From NCBI RefSeq assembly GCF_018137985.1, contig NZ_CP073084.1, forward strand, positions 2,108,001-2,172,000: a stretch of 64,000 nt of DNA, read 5' to 3'. The position numbers were made by a program, and so were the translations under genes. Below, piece after piece: positions 16,012 to 24,571 of the stretch; positions within the stretch are counted from its first letter, which is position 1; the number at the start of each line of letters is the position of its first letter. This DNA is from Streptococcus oriscaviae. Lineage in GTDB: Bacteria > Bacillota > Bacilli > Lactobacillales > Streptococcaceae. The notes under the pieces are model-generated. The model ran no database searches, was not told where the DNA came from, and worked only from the letters and a program-made list of their open reading frames with translations.

Positions 16012-16813
16012 ACTAACTAAAAAAGATTATATCAATACTTCTTTACGGGCCTTCTTCCTACAGAATGGCTTCAACTACAGTAATTATCAAGGAATTGGCT
16101 ATGCAAATGTCATGTATCCAGCTTTTAAAAAGCACTTTGGAGATGACAAAGAAGGCTTGACTAAGGCTTTGGAAGACAACTGTGAATTTTATAATACAAA
16201 CCCGCACTTTCTGCCGTTTATCACCAGCCTTCACTTGGTTATGCTAGAAAACAATCTTCCTGAAGAAGAAACTCGTGGGATTAAGATGGCACTGATGGGG
16301 CCCTTGGCAGGAATTGGTGACTCGCTTTCACAATTTGTATTAGCACCGCTTTTGTCTACGATTGCTGCCTCTCTAGCAGGCCAAGGACTGGTTATGGGGC
16401 CGATTCTTTTCTTCCTTGGAATGAACATCATCTTGACCTCTATCAAGTTGTTGACTGGTTTGTATGGCTATAAATTTGGCACCAGCGTGATTGATAAGTT
16501 GAGTGACCAAATGGCAACAATTTCCAAGGTAGCCAATATCATCGGAGTAACAGTCATCTCTGGTTTAGCGGTAACCTTTGTAAAAATTTCAGTGCCAATT
16601 ACCTTTGCAGCAGGTGAATTGACAGAAGGAGCAGATCAGAAAATTGTGACCATCCAGGGAATGCTCGATAAGATTGCTCCTGCATTGCTTCCAGCCTTGT
16701 TTACGATTTTGGTTTACTATCTCATCAAGAACAAGAAATGGACAACCTACAAACTAGTTATCCTGACAGTTATCATCGGTATTTTGGGTAGCTGGCTGGG
16801 CATCCTTGCATAA
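15998..16813 (+). CDS. PTS mannose-family EIID component
   Basis: 271-residue EIID subunit (ManZ/AgaD type), recognised by LRAFFLQNGFNYSNYQGIGY at the N-terminus, the central MALMGPLAGIGDSLSQ and C-terminal helices. It forms the membrane complex with EIIC. AGGAGGAAG before its ATG lies inside the EIIC gene. Confidence 0.94.
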   Translation: MTGSKLTKKDYINTSLRAFFLQNGFNYSNYQGIGYANVMYPAFKKHFGDDKEGLTKALEDNCEFYNTNPHFLPFITSLHLVMLENNLPEEETRGIKMALMGPLAGIGDSLSQFVLAPLLSTIAASLAGQGLVMGPILFFLGMNIILTSIKLLTGLYGYKFGTSVIDKLSDQMATISKVANIIGVTVISGLAVTFVKISVPITFAAGELTEGADQKIVTIQGMLDKIAPALLPALFTILVYYLIKNKKWTTYKLVILTVIIGILGSWLGILA

Positions 16814-16819
16814 GCGCCT

Positions 16820-17128
16820 ATGGAACAACAAACTCTCTACTATGTACTAATTATTTTAGTAGCTCTATTGACCATACTTCCTGTACTCACTTCTTATGTC
16901 AATCGTAAGCGACAACAAAAAGCACTTGAGGAGCAACTGGAAAAACGCCAACGCTACTTATCAACCTTACAGGCTGGAGATGAGGTTATCCTCTTCTCTG
17001 GGCTGCATGGGAAAATCATCAAACTAACAGACAGCTTGGTAGAATTGCAGATTGCAGAAGGTGTTCTTGTTTACGTTGAAAAAGAGTCGATTATGGGAAA
17101 AGCCAAAGAACTACTTTTTACGAAGTAG
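16820..17128 (+). CDS. yajC: YajC-like preprotein translocase subunit
   Basis: 102-residue single-span membrane protein of the YajC family: one N-terminal helix (YYVLIILVALLTILPVLTS), a basic NRKRQQKALEEQLEKRQ stretch, and the LQAGDEVILFSGLHGKI core. YajC associates with SecDF-YidC in other bacteria. It lies six bases after EIID and is part of the hyaluronan operon, as in the pneumococcal locus, immediately before the secreted lyase; a role in lyase export is an appealing inference. Its last codons form part of a terminator stem. Confidence 0.88.
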   Translation: MEQQTLYYVLIILVALLTILPVLTSYVNRKRQQKALEEQLEKRQRYLSTLQAGDEVILFSGLHGKIIKLTDSLVELQIAEGVLVYVEKESIMGKAKELLFTK

Positions 17129-17137
17129 TTCTTCTTT
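17106..17137 (+). terminator. Terminator between yajC and the hyaluronate lyase gene
   Basis: A perfect 11-bp stem, AAGAACTACTT (17106-17116) with AAGTAGTTCTT (17123-17133), followed by TTTCTT-type bases (17133-17140). It overlaps the yajC stop codon and would reduce read-through into the lyase gene. Confidence 0.7.
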
Positions 17138-17224
17138 CTTGCCTCCGCAAGGAAGCGGTTGCAGGATTAAAATTATACCCCTGGGACATTGTTTTGCCCC
17201 GCATAAAAAGGAAAGGAAACACCA

Positions 17225-20200
17225 ATGGGATTTTTTATCAGTCAAAGCAAGCAGCATTACGGCATCCGGAAATATAAGGTGGGTGTCTGCTCCGCCCTTA
17301 TCGCGCTGTCTATCTTGGGAACAAGGGTTGCAGCCAATCAGCTGCCAAGTACAGAAACAGCTAGTCCACAAAGCAGTCAGTTAGTGGAAACAACTCCAGA
17401 AACTCCAGAAACGACAGAAGCAGTTAATCTTACGACAGAAGCAGTAACGACAAGCGAGGTCAGCTCTGAGGTTAGTCCTGTTACATCAACAGAAACCCAG
17501 CCTTCAAGCACCGCTGCAGAAACTCTTGCTAGTCCGCAAGCTGTTCAGGCGACAAAAGAAGAAGAGAAGAACCTAGTAGCCAACGGGGAGTTCGCCAGTA
17601 CAACAGCAGCATCAGGAAACTGGGCAGATCCGGCAGCTACAAACTGGGAAACATGGATTCCTGCAAATGTGAAGAAAGAAAACGGACAGGTTCGCATTGA
17701 TGAGGGACGGCTGCATATCTCTTCAACAGCTAGCTATCGAGTGGCAGTGCACCAAACAGTGGATGTAGATCCTAACAAGCGCTATCTCTTTAGCTATGAT
17801 GTAGAAACCAAGGACCTGAAGGGGAGCGGTGTTCGTGTTCGCTTGCGTAGTTTGACTGCAGAAGGTAAGGACTTGAGTCCACAAGAATTTGCCTATACAC
17901 CTTATAAAAATGGAAGTCAGGCGGAGCACATAGAGCAGATCTTGACGGTATCTCCGGAAACTCGTAAATTGAAGGTGGAACTGTTTTTTGAGAATAGTGT
18001 CGGCCAAGCCTGGCTGGATAACATCTCGCTGGTCGAATACGTAGAAAAGACACCAGAAACACCAGAGCCAAGCCCAGAACTTGTCCAACCTGAAACAGGG
18101 CAAATAAGTCTTGCCAGCAACAAGGTCTACCTGCCTGTTCGGCCAGACCTGACCTATCGGATTGCGGATGCGGCTGTGGCCACAGTAGAGAAAAATATGA
18201 TTCGTCCGCTTGCGGCTGGAAAGACTCAGGTAGATGTCTATGATAAGGACACCAAGCTATCTAGTTTCGAGCTGACAGTTACGGAGCATCAGGCAACAGT
18301 CTTTGATACCTTAAGGAACAACTGGGAAGATATTTCTTTAGCCAATAAACGCTACCAATCTAACGATGCTCAGATGAAAGCCTTTCTAGGGCGTTTAGAT
18401 GCCGGTGTAGCTTCTTCTCTTGAAAAATGGGTTGAACCAACAGAGCAGAGCAAAACGATTTTCAACGATATTGACTTTAGTAAATCCAGCCACCTGACAA
18501 CGGTCTATCGCCGCTTGGAGCAGATGGCCCAAGTAATTGAGAATCCTGACTCAGCCTATTACCACGACCGTTCACTTATCGATTTGGTCAGAAAAGGAAT
18601 GGAATGGCTTTATAGCAACGTCTATAATGAGCAAAAAGAAATTGTCGGCAACTGGTGGGACTATGAAATTGGAACTCCGCGTGCGGTTGTCAACACCTTG
18701 ATCTACATGCATCCCTACTTTAGTCAGGAGGATATTCTAACCTATACCAAACCGATTTCAAAATTTGTGCCAGATCCAACCACTATCCGTAAAACCTTGG
18801 ACAATCCTGTTCCAGCAGTGGGCGGTAATCAGACGGATTTGAGCAAGGTGGCCATCTTGGAAGGAGCTCTTCGCGAAGATGCTGACCGTGTGAGGGCTGG
18901 TGCGCAAGGTTTGACAACGATTATGAAATTTGTAGACAAGGGAGAGGGCTTCTACAAGGATGGCTCCTTTATCGACCACACCAATGTTGCCTACACAGGG
19001 GCGTATGGAAATGTCCTTATTGAAGGTTTTTCACAGTTACTACCGGTTATTCAGCCAACGGAGTTTGCCCTCAAGGAAGAACAGACCAACATTCTTTATG
19101 AATGGATTGAAAAAGCCTTTATGCCAATATTGGTTCGCGGTGAATTGATGGATATGACTCGGGGGCGTTCCATCAGTCGGGCAGCTGGTGAATCACATGT
19201 TCAGGCTATGGAGATTTTAAGGTCTTTGGTCCGCATTGCAGAATCGGCTCAGCCTGAGCAAAAAACCAAACTTCTCTCCTTTGTTAAGGCGCAGCTGACC
19301 TCTGATACCTTCTATGACAGCTACCGTAGCCTCAAATCCTATAAGGATATTGATTTGGTCAACAAGCTTTTAGCTGATAATCAAATCCCTGCTGAAGTAG
19401 ATAAAGATTATATTGCAGCCTTCAACAATATGGATAAGTTTGTTTATCGAAGCGCTCAAGAAGGCTTTACCTTTGCCTTGTCTATGTACTCTTCTAGAAC
19501 TCAAAACTATGAAGATATGAACAATGAAAACCGCAAGGGTTGGTATACAGCAGATGGCATGGTTTACCTCTACAATGATGATTTGAGTCATTACAGTAAC
19601 CACTACTGGGCAACAGTTGACCCGTATCGCTTACCGGGAACGACAACGACCAAGGACAAACGAGAAGATGGCAGTGGCGAGGTAACTCTTGCAAGTGATT
19701 TTGTTGGAGCAAGCCAGTTAGGCAACCGCTTAGCGACGATTGCAATGAATTTCAACAACTGGAACAATAGTCTGACTGCTCGTAAGGCTTGGATTGTTCT
19801 GGGAAATAAGATTGTTTTCCTAGGTACTGATATACAGCATCAATCTGCTCAAGGCGCCGTGACAACGATTGAAAATCGTAAACTCTTGACCGGAGAAAAA
19901 TATAGCTATTACATAAATGGCCAGCCAGTTGATTTGTCCAAAGAAGTAGTGACAGATAAGACTCAATCCTTTTACATGACCAATGGTAAGGACAACCAGT
20001 CCATCGGTTACGTCTTCTTGAACCAACTGCCGACCCATGCCAAATTAGACCAGCGAACTGGCAAATGGAGTGACATCAACTACAACCAGTCGAAAGAAGA
20101 AGTGAGCAATTCCTTTGTTAGCCTATGGCATGAACATGCACAGACTTCAAGTAACTATGCTTACGTCCTTGTTCCAAACCAATCTATGGAAAAAGTGAAT

Positions 20201-20752
20201 CAGGTGGCTGCTAGTGTGAAGTTGCTTCATCAAGACAGGGATTTGCAAGTGGTATATGACCAAGAACAGAATGTCTGGGGCGTTGTGAAATACACGGATA
20301 CAGCTTACAAGCTGACAGATGGCCTTAGCTTGACAGATGCCGGTTTGTATACTATTCAGAAAGTCGAAGGTGGCTATCGCATCGCCTTTTACAATCCGTC
20401 TACCCGAACCGTAAAGAATGGCATTGAGTTGACAAAGGCAGGTTCCAGCCTGACTGTTGAGATGGAGCCAACGGCGGCTTATCCATCCACTGTCTGGAAG
20501 GTTACTATGCCAGAAGGTTCTGATAAAGAAACTGGAAGTGTCGAAAAACCAGAAAAAGAAGAAAAACAACTCAAGGAAAACCAACCAAGTCCAGATGGGC
20601 AACAAGTGGTTCATCATGCTGCTGAAAACAATAAGCAAGCTAAAAAACGCCTGCCCCATACAGGAGAAGAAGCAGGTTTTGGTCTTAGTTTCTTAGGCTT
20701 GCTGACCTTGAGTGCAGTAGCGGCATTCAAACGCCGCAAACCGCACTCCTAA
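17225..20752 (+). CDS. hysA: Cell-wall-anchored hyaluronate lyase (PL8)
   Basis: 1175-residue surface polysaccharide lyase that cleaves hyaluronan to unsaturated disaccharides. Order: YSIRK-like signal (YGIRKYKVGVCSALIA), Thr/Glu-rich linker (35-115), carbohydrate-binding-like domain (about 118-270), alpha/alpha catalytic domain (about 360-720), beta domains to about 1100, linker, and an LPHTGEEA sorting motif with hydrophobic span and KRRK tail. The PL8 catalytic set is present with pneumococcal spacing: Asn535, His585 (FIDHTNVAY) and Tyr594. The frame is unbroken, notable because broken lyase genes are reported in many S. suis strains. It follows PTS and ugl genes that use its product; a terminator before it suggests lower or separate transcription. 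Confidence 0.96.
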   Translation: MGFFISQSKQHYGIRKYKVGVCSALIALSILGTRVAANQLPSTETASPQSSQLVETTPETPETTEAVNLTTEAVTTSEVSSEVSPVTSTETQPSSTAAETLASPQAVQATKEEEKNLVANGEFASTTAASGNWADPAATNWETWIPANVKKENGQVRIDEGRLHISSTASYRVAVHQTVDVDPNKRYLFSYDVETKDLKGSGVRVRLRSLTAEGKDLSPQEFAYTPYKNGSQAEHIEQILTVSPETRKLKVELFFENSVGQAWLDNISLVEYVEKTPETPEPSPELVQPETGQISLASNKVYLPVRPDLTYRIADAAVATVEKNMIRPLAAGKTQVDVYDKDTKLSSFELTVTEHQATVFDTLRNNWEDISLANKRYQSNDAQMKAFLGRLDAGVASSLEKWVEPTEQSKTIFNDIDFSKSSHLTTVYRRLEQMAQVIENPDSAYYHDRSLIDLVRKGMEWLYSNVYNEQKEIVGNWWDYEIGTPRAVVNTLIYMHPYFSQEDILTYTKPISKFVPDPTTIRKTLDNPVPAVGGNQTDLSKVAILEGALREDADRVRAGAQGLTTIMKFVDKGEGFYKDGSFIDHTNVAYTGAYGNVLIEGFSQLLPVIQPTEFALKEEQTNILYEWIEKAFMPILVRGELMDMTRGRSISRAAGESHVQAMEILRSLVRIAESAQPEQKTKLLSFVKAQLTSDTFYDSYRSLKSYKDIDLVNKLLADNQIPAEVDKDYIAAFNNMDKFVYRSAQEGFTFALSMYSSRTQNYEDMNNENRKGWYTADGMVYLYNDDLSHYSNHYWATVDPYRLPGTTTTKDKREDGSGEVTLASDFVGASQLGNRLATIAMNFNNWNNSLTARKAWIVLGNKIVFLGTDIQHQSAQGAVTTIENRKLLTGEKYSYYINGQPVDLSKEVVTDKTQSFYMTNGKDNQSIGYVFLNQLPTHAKLDQRTGKWSDINYNQSKEEVSNSFVSLWHEHAQTSSNYAYVLVPNQSMEKVNQVAASVKLLHQDRDLQVVYDQEQNVWGVVKYTDTAYKLTDGLSLTDAGLYTIQKVEGGYRIAFYNPSTRTVKNGIELTKAGSSLTVEMEPTAAYPSTVWKVTMPEGSDKETGSVEKPEKEEKQLKENQPSPDGQQVVHHAAENNKQAKKRLPHTGEEAGFGLSFLGLLTLSAVAAFKRRKPHS

Positions 20753-20772
20753 TTGAAACTGGTTAGTGAAGG

Positions 20773-20797
20773 GGAGTTGTGCAACTCCTCTTCTTTT
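20773..20797 (+). terminator. Terminator after the hyaluronate lyase gene
   Basis: GGAGTTG (20773-20779) and CAACTCC (20782-20788) form a near-perfect stem, followed by TCTTCTTTT. Partial read-through into the next gene is likely because that gene has no obvious promoter. Confidence 0.6.
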
Positions 20798-20824
20798 GGG
20801 GGAGGGGCAGAGAAAGGATTTGTT

Positions 20825-22726
20825 ATGCAAACAAAATTCGGAAAAACAGTGGCTAATCAGTCAGCAGAGTCGGTCAAAGCCTATATTCTCAATCAACAAG
20901 TTTCAGCCTACAATCACCTTCTCCATTCCTGCCAAAATTTATTGGATGACATGTTTATCTTTGAAGACAATTGGGATATGGAACCTTGTTCGGTCGGGTA
21001 TCATCTTGCTCCTCTTGACTGGACAGCTGACTGCCATGGGGATGAGGAATGGACCTTCATGCTCAATCGGCAGGAATACTTGTGGAAATTGGCGTTGGCC
21101 TATCTGCTTGAAAAAGACTCGCGCTACATGGAGAAGGTCAAACGGTTTATCTTTAGCTGGATAGAAGAAGTGACTGATTGGCATCCCAAAAGAACGAGCA
21201 GTCGCACCTTAGACACAGCTATCCGTTGTTTAAGCTGGCTCAATATTCTCCCCTTTTTAATTGACTGGGGTGGGCTAAGTGAAGATGAATACAAAAAACT
21301 GCTAGCGTCCATTCAACAACAGTTACTCTATCTCCGTCGCCACTATCGTGCCAAAGATAGGCTGAGTAACTGGGGGATTTTCCAGACTGGGGCGATGCTC
21401 TTGGCTTATACTTATATCGGCGACCAAGTGGATTTAGAAGAACTTCACCATTTTGCTCATCAGGAAATCAAAGAGCAAATTCAGACTCAGATATTGGAAG
21501 ATGGAACTCAGTTTGAGCAGTCGTTTCTCTACCATGTGGAGGTCTACAAACTCTTGTTAGAGCTGGCTTTTCTGCTACCGGCTTATCGAAAAAAATGGAC
21601 TCCTGTCTTAAAGAAAATGGCAGACTATGTCTTACAGATGACGGGGCCAGATGGCAAAAGTGTGGCTCTTGGCGACAGCGATGTTCATTGTACTTCTGAC
21701 ATCTTACAGATGACCGCGATTTTCTTTGAAGATAGCACCTACCTAGTAGATGACTCCAAGCTAGATTTAGGTGTTCTCTTCCTGGTCGGAGAAAATGGCT
21801 TGCGCGTATTTGAACACCTGACCGCTCAACCAAGATCGTCAGGAGGGCAGCATTTTTCTGAATCAGGTCACAGTGTTGTCAAAGAAGGGGATAGCTATTT
21901 ATGTTTCAAGGCCGGGCCCATGGGAAGTGCCCACAGTCATTCTGACCAAAACAGCTTGTGCTTTTACCACAAAGGACAACCGATAATCATCGACAGCGGT
22001 CGGTTCAGCTACCGTGAATGTGAGGAGCGCTATTTGCTTAAAAGTGCCTGGGCTCACAGCACTTGTATCCTTGACGGTTATTCTCCAGAGCAGATAAAAG
22101 GTTCTTGGGAGTATGATACCTACCCCCAGTTTATCAGCCACAGTTACAAGAGTTTTGAACACTGTCATTGGATGCAAGGCGTTTATCAGGCCAAGACCAG
22201 CCAAGGCTTGCCTTATTGGCATAAACGGCAAGTCCTCATGGTCGGGGGCGATCTATTGCTGATAGTGGACAGAATTGATTGTTCAGGCCAGCATGAGCTG
22301 ACCAGTCAATTGATTTTAGACGAAAGAGTTACGCTTGGAAAAGAGCGGTTAAATGATCTTCGCTTATATAGCCCAAGGGATTTTGAGGTAGAGAAAACCA
22401 TACGTTCTCACCGCTATAACCAACAAGTTGCGACCAATAAATTGGTAAAAAAAGAACTCTTTCAGGATTGCTTGCTTACGTTTACTCTATTAGCAGATCA
22501 AGTGATTCATGTCAAGCAGCTGCCCGTTTACCAGACAGACCACCGTTTGGTGGAAAAAGGCTTGGCTTTTAGCTGCGAGGGAAAGGGGGTGAATGTTCTT
22601 TTGCTGCTTTCTGATGAGGAGGTTTACAAGGGTGAGAAATTACTTCAGGTCGAAGAGTATAGGCTGAGAGGAAAGTGCTTGGTAGTGGATAGGAGTAAGC
22701 AGCAAATTATCCGACTGAAAAATTAG
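20825..22726 (+). CDS. Heparinase II/III family protein
   Basis: 633-residue heparinase II/III-like polysaccharide lyase (PL12-related). It has an N-terminal alpha/alpha toroid with SRTLDTAIRCLSW and LSNWGIFQTGAMLL, then a beta-sandwich with GSAHSHSDQNSLCFY and IIIDSGRFSY, where catalytic His/Tyr residues lie. There is no signal peptide, so it probably acts in the cytoplasm on imported glycosaminoglycan fragments. ATG 20825 was chosen because AGAAAGGA lies upstream; TTG 20753 would translate through the terminator. An equivalent gene is in the pneumococcal hyaluronan locus. Its true substrate is not established. Confidence 0.88.
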   Translation: MQTKFGKTVANQSAESVKAYILNQQVSAYNHLLHSCQNLLDDMFIFEDNWDMEPCSVGYHLAPLDWTADCHGDEEWTFMLNRQEYLWKLALAYLLEKDSRYMEKVKRFIFSWIEEVTDWHPKRTSSRTLDTAIRCLSWLNILPFLIDWGGLSEDEYKKLLASIQQQLLYLRRHYRAKDRLSNWGIFQTGAMLLAYTYIGDQVDLEELHHFAHQEIKEQIQTQILEDGTQFEQSFLYHVEVYKLLLELAFLLPAYRKKWTPVLKKMADYVLQMTGPDGKSVALGDSDVHCTSDILQMTAIFFEDSTYLVDDSKLDLGVLFLVGENGLRVFEHLTAQPRSSGGQHFSESGHSVVKEGDSYLCFKAGPMGSAHSHSDQNSLCFYHKGQPIIIDSGRFSYRECEERYLLKSAWAHSTCILDGYSPEQIKGSWEYDTYPQFISHSYKSFEHCHWMQGVYQAKTSQGLPYWHKRQVLMVGGDLLLIVDRIDCSGQHELTSQLILDERVTLGKERLNDLRLYSPRDFEVEKTIRSHRYNQQVATNKLVKKELFQDCLLTFTLLADQVIHVKQLPVYQTDHRLVEKGLAFSCEGKGVNVLLLLSDEEVYKGEKLLQVEEYRLRGKCLVVDRSKQQIIRLKN

Positions 22727-22820
22727 AAAAGACATGAAATGCAGTCATTTCCATGCGAAATACCTGCTAAAGTACAGATAGTGTGGTAGAATAAAAGTAA
22801 CTAAAGGAGGTATCGGCAAG

Positions 22821-23822
22821 ATGTCAGGGAAGTTTACCATCAAAGATATTGCAGAACTGGCTCAGACTTCAAAAACAACAGTTTCCTTTTACTTAAATGG
22901 CAAATATGAAAAGATGTCCAAGGAAACCAGAGAACGAATTGAGAGGGTCATCCGCGAAACAGATTACAAACCTAGCCTTGTAGCCAGAAGCCTGAACTCG
23001 AAGAATACCAAGTTAATCGGGGTCTTGATTGGGGATATTACCAATACCTTCTCTAACCAGATTGTCAAGGGTATCGAAGAAGCAGCTCACAAAAATGGCT
23101 ATCAGGTAATTATTGGGAACAGTAATTACGACCAAGAAAGCGAAGATAAGTATATTGAGAGTATGCTGATGCTTGGTGTTGATGGTTTTATCATTCAGCC
23201 GACCTCGCACTTTAGAAAGTATTCCCGCATCATTGAAGAAAAGAAGAAGCAGATGATTTTCTTTGACAGTCAGCTCTACGAACACCGTACTAGTTGGATT
23301 AAGACCAACAACTATGATGCGGTCTACGATGCGACCCAGCTCTGTATTGAAAAGGGCTACCAAAAATTTATCCTTATCACAGCGGATATTAGCCGACTTA
23401 GTACCCGAATTGAACGGGCGACAGGTTTTATAGACGCCTTATCAGATTGTAAGAAGGACTACCTGGATTTAACGATTGCCGATGAACACACTGATGTTGA
23501 GGAAATAAAACAATTTCTTGCCAAGGAAATCCAACCGCAAGAGAAAACCTTGGTCTTTGTTCCCAACTGCTGGGCCCTCCCTCTGGTATTCAATGCCATG
23601 AAAGAACTGAATTTTCCATTCCCTCAGGTTGGGCTTCTCGGCTTTGACAACACTGAGTGGACCAATTTCTCATCGCCTACCGTTTCTACCATCGTGCAAC
23701 CTGCCTTTGAGGAGGGGTTGCAAGCAACCAAGATGCTTATCGATCAGATTGAAGGTCGGCATCAAGAAGAACGGCAACAGGTCTTGGACTGTACTGTTCA
23801 TTGGAAAGAATCCACATTTTAA
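22821..23822 (+). CDS. regR: LacI-family repressor of the hyaluronan locus
   Basis: 333-residue LacI/GalR regulator. The helix-turn-helix is IAELAQTSKTTVSFYLNG (residues about 7-25), with the usual hinge RSLNSKNTKLIGVLIG and a periplasmic-binding-like effector domain. Its place after the lyase operon matches pneumococcal regR, which represses hyaluronidase genes. Likely operators are the AAACCGGT sites at 9732 and 13039. AGGAGG precedes the ATG, and an extended -10 (TGGTAGAAT, near 22783-22791) suggests its own promoter. An inverted repeat GAAATG/CATTTC lies at about 22737-22752. Confidence 0.9.
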   Translation: MSGKFTIKDIAELAQTSKTTVSFYLNGKYEKMSKETRERIERVIRETDYKPSLVARSLNSKNTKLIGVLIGDITNTFSNQIVKGIEEAAHKNGYQVIIGNSNYDQESEDKYIESMLMLGVDGFIIQPTSHFRKYSRIIEEKKKQMIFFDSQLYEHRTSWIKTNNYDAVYDATQLCIEKGYQKFILITADISRLSTRIERATGFIDALSDCKKDYLDLTIADEHTDVEEIKQFLAKEIQPQEKTLVFVPNCWALPLVFNAMKELNFPFPQVGLLGFDNTEWTNFSSPTVSTIVQPAFEEGLQATKMLIDQIEGRHQEERQQVLDCTVHWKESTF

Positions 23823-24190
23823 TTGAAGCAAAACAAGGTCAAGACTGGCCTTGTTTTTGTTTGCTCTTCAAAGCTATAAACTGAGCTTATAAACTGATTA
23901 TTAAATTTTCCAAAAACTCGAATATAGTAGGTAGTTTCAAACATTCCGCCACCTTTTCCCCAGCGGACATCATTCCAATCAATCTGAACCGATTCCACTT
24001 TAGGATTCAACGATTTGACAAAGTCAACAATCTCCTGCTCATGTTCCTTGAGATAGGCTAGCTGGCGGTCTTCTCGGGAGGTGAAATCAAATATATTGCC
24101 GTTGGTCTTGTAATTATTGTTAAGCATAATGCCTCCTCCGATTAGAGCTAGGGTGACCACACCTGCAATTATTTTTGTTCGTTTTTTCAT
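23819..24190 (-). CDS. Small exported hypothetical protein
   Basis: 123-residue protein with an N-terminal hydrophobic signal or anchor (KIIAGVVTLALIGGGIML) and a soluble part containing WNDVRWGKGGGMFETTYYIR; I recognise no family with confidence. AAGGAGG and an extended -10 (ATTATA on the plus strand, 24231-24236) support expression. It is convergent with regR and overlaps its end by four bases. The last ten or so codons coincide with the regR terminator stem, so the C-terminus may be a read-through extension after loss of an earlier stop. Confidence 0.65.
   Translation of the reverse strand: MKKRTKIIAGVVTLALIGGGIMLNNNYKTNGNIFDFTSREDRQLAYLKEHEQEIVDFVKSLNPKVESVQIDWNDVRWGKGGGMFETTYYIRVFGKFNNQFISSVYSFEEQTKTRPVLTLFCFN
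23832..23862 (+). terminator. Terminator of regR
   Basis: AACAAGGTC pairs with GGCCTTGTT across a six-base loop and is followed by TTTGTTT. It lies inside the 3' end of the convergent small gene. Confidence 0.7.
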
Positions 24191-24395
24191 GGAAACCTCC
24201 TTGAGGGGTTAAATACGATTTCTTGTTAATATTATAGCATAAAAAAATAAGCTATATAATTTATAAAGGCAAATTTTAGCTTTTGTCAAACAGATTTGGT
24301 TAAATTGTTTTTAACTCACCATGTTAGAGGAGTTCTCCCATGAAAACGTATTATTCTGTTTTTGAACGTAAAAGTCTATCTATTTTTCTGAATTG

Positions 24396-24556
24396 TGTTA
24401 TACTAGATAAGTTGCAAGCCTGATGCTGGTGTATTCTTTGAAGGTCAAGCCCTCTATGTTGTTGTTTGGACTTGATGTTTATGGAATAGTAGTTCGCTCC
24501 CAGTGGAAATTTTTGTTACAAAAAAGTGAGATAAGGTAGCTTCGCACTGCCTTTTA
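24396..24556 (+). promoter_or_regulatory. cshA promoter and leader with attenuator-like hairpin
   Basis: Extended -10 TGTTATACT (24396-24404). The leader before cshA is about 160 bases. Near its end AAGGTAG (24533-24539) can pair with CTGCCTT (24548-24554), followed by TTAG. A 38-codon leader frame (24423-24539) ends inside the left arm of this stem. Confidence 0.5.
24423..24539 (+). CDS. Possible 38-codon leader ORF before cshA
   Basis: ATG 24423 opens a frame (MLVYSLKVKPSMLLFG...) that stops at TAG 24537-24539, within the 5' arm of the hairpin before cshA. There is no good ribosome site, so translation is uncertain. The positional link of stop codon and hairpin is the only argument for a regulatory leader peptide. 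Confidence 0.22.
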   Translation: MLVYSLKVKPSMLLFGLDVYGIVVRSQWKFLLQKSEIR

Positions 24557-24571
24557 GAAAAGAGAATACCA

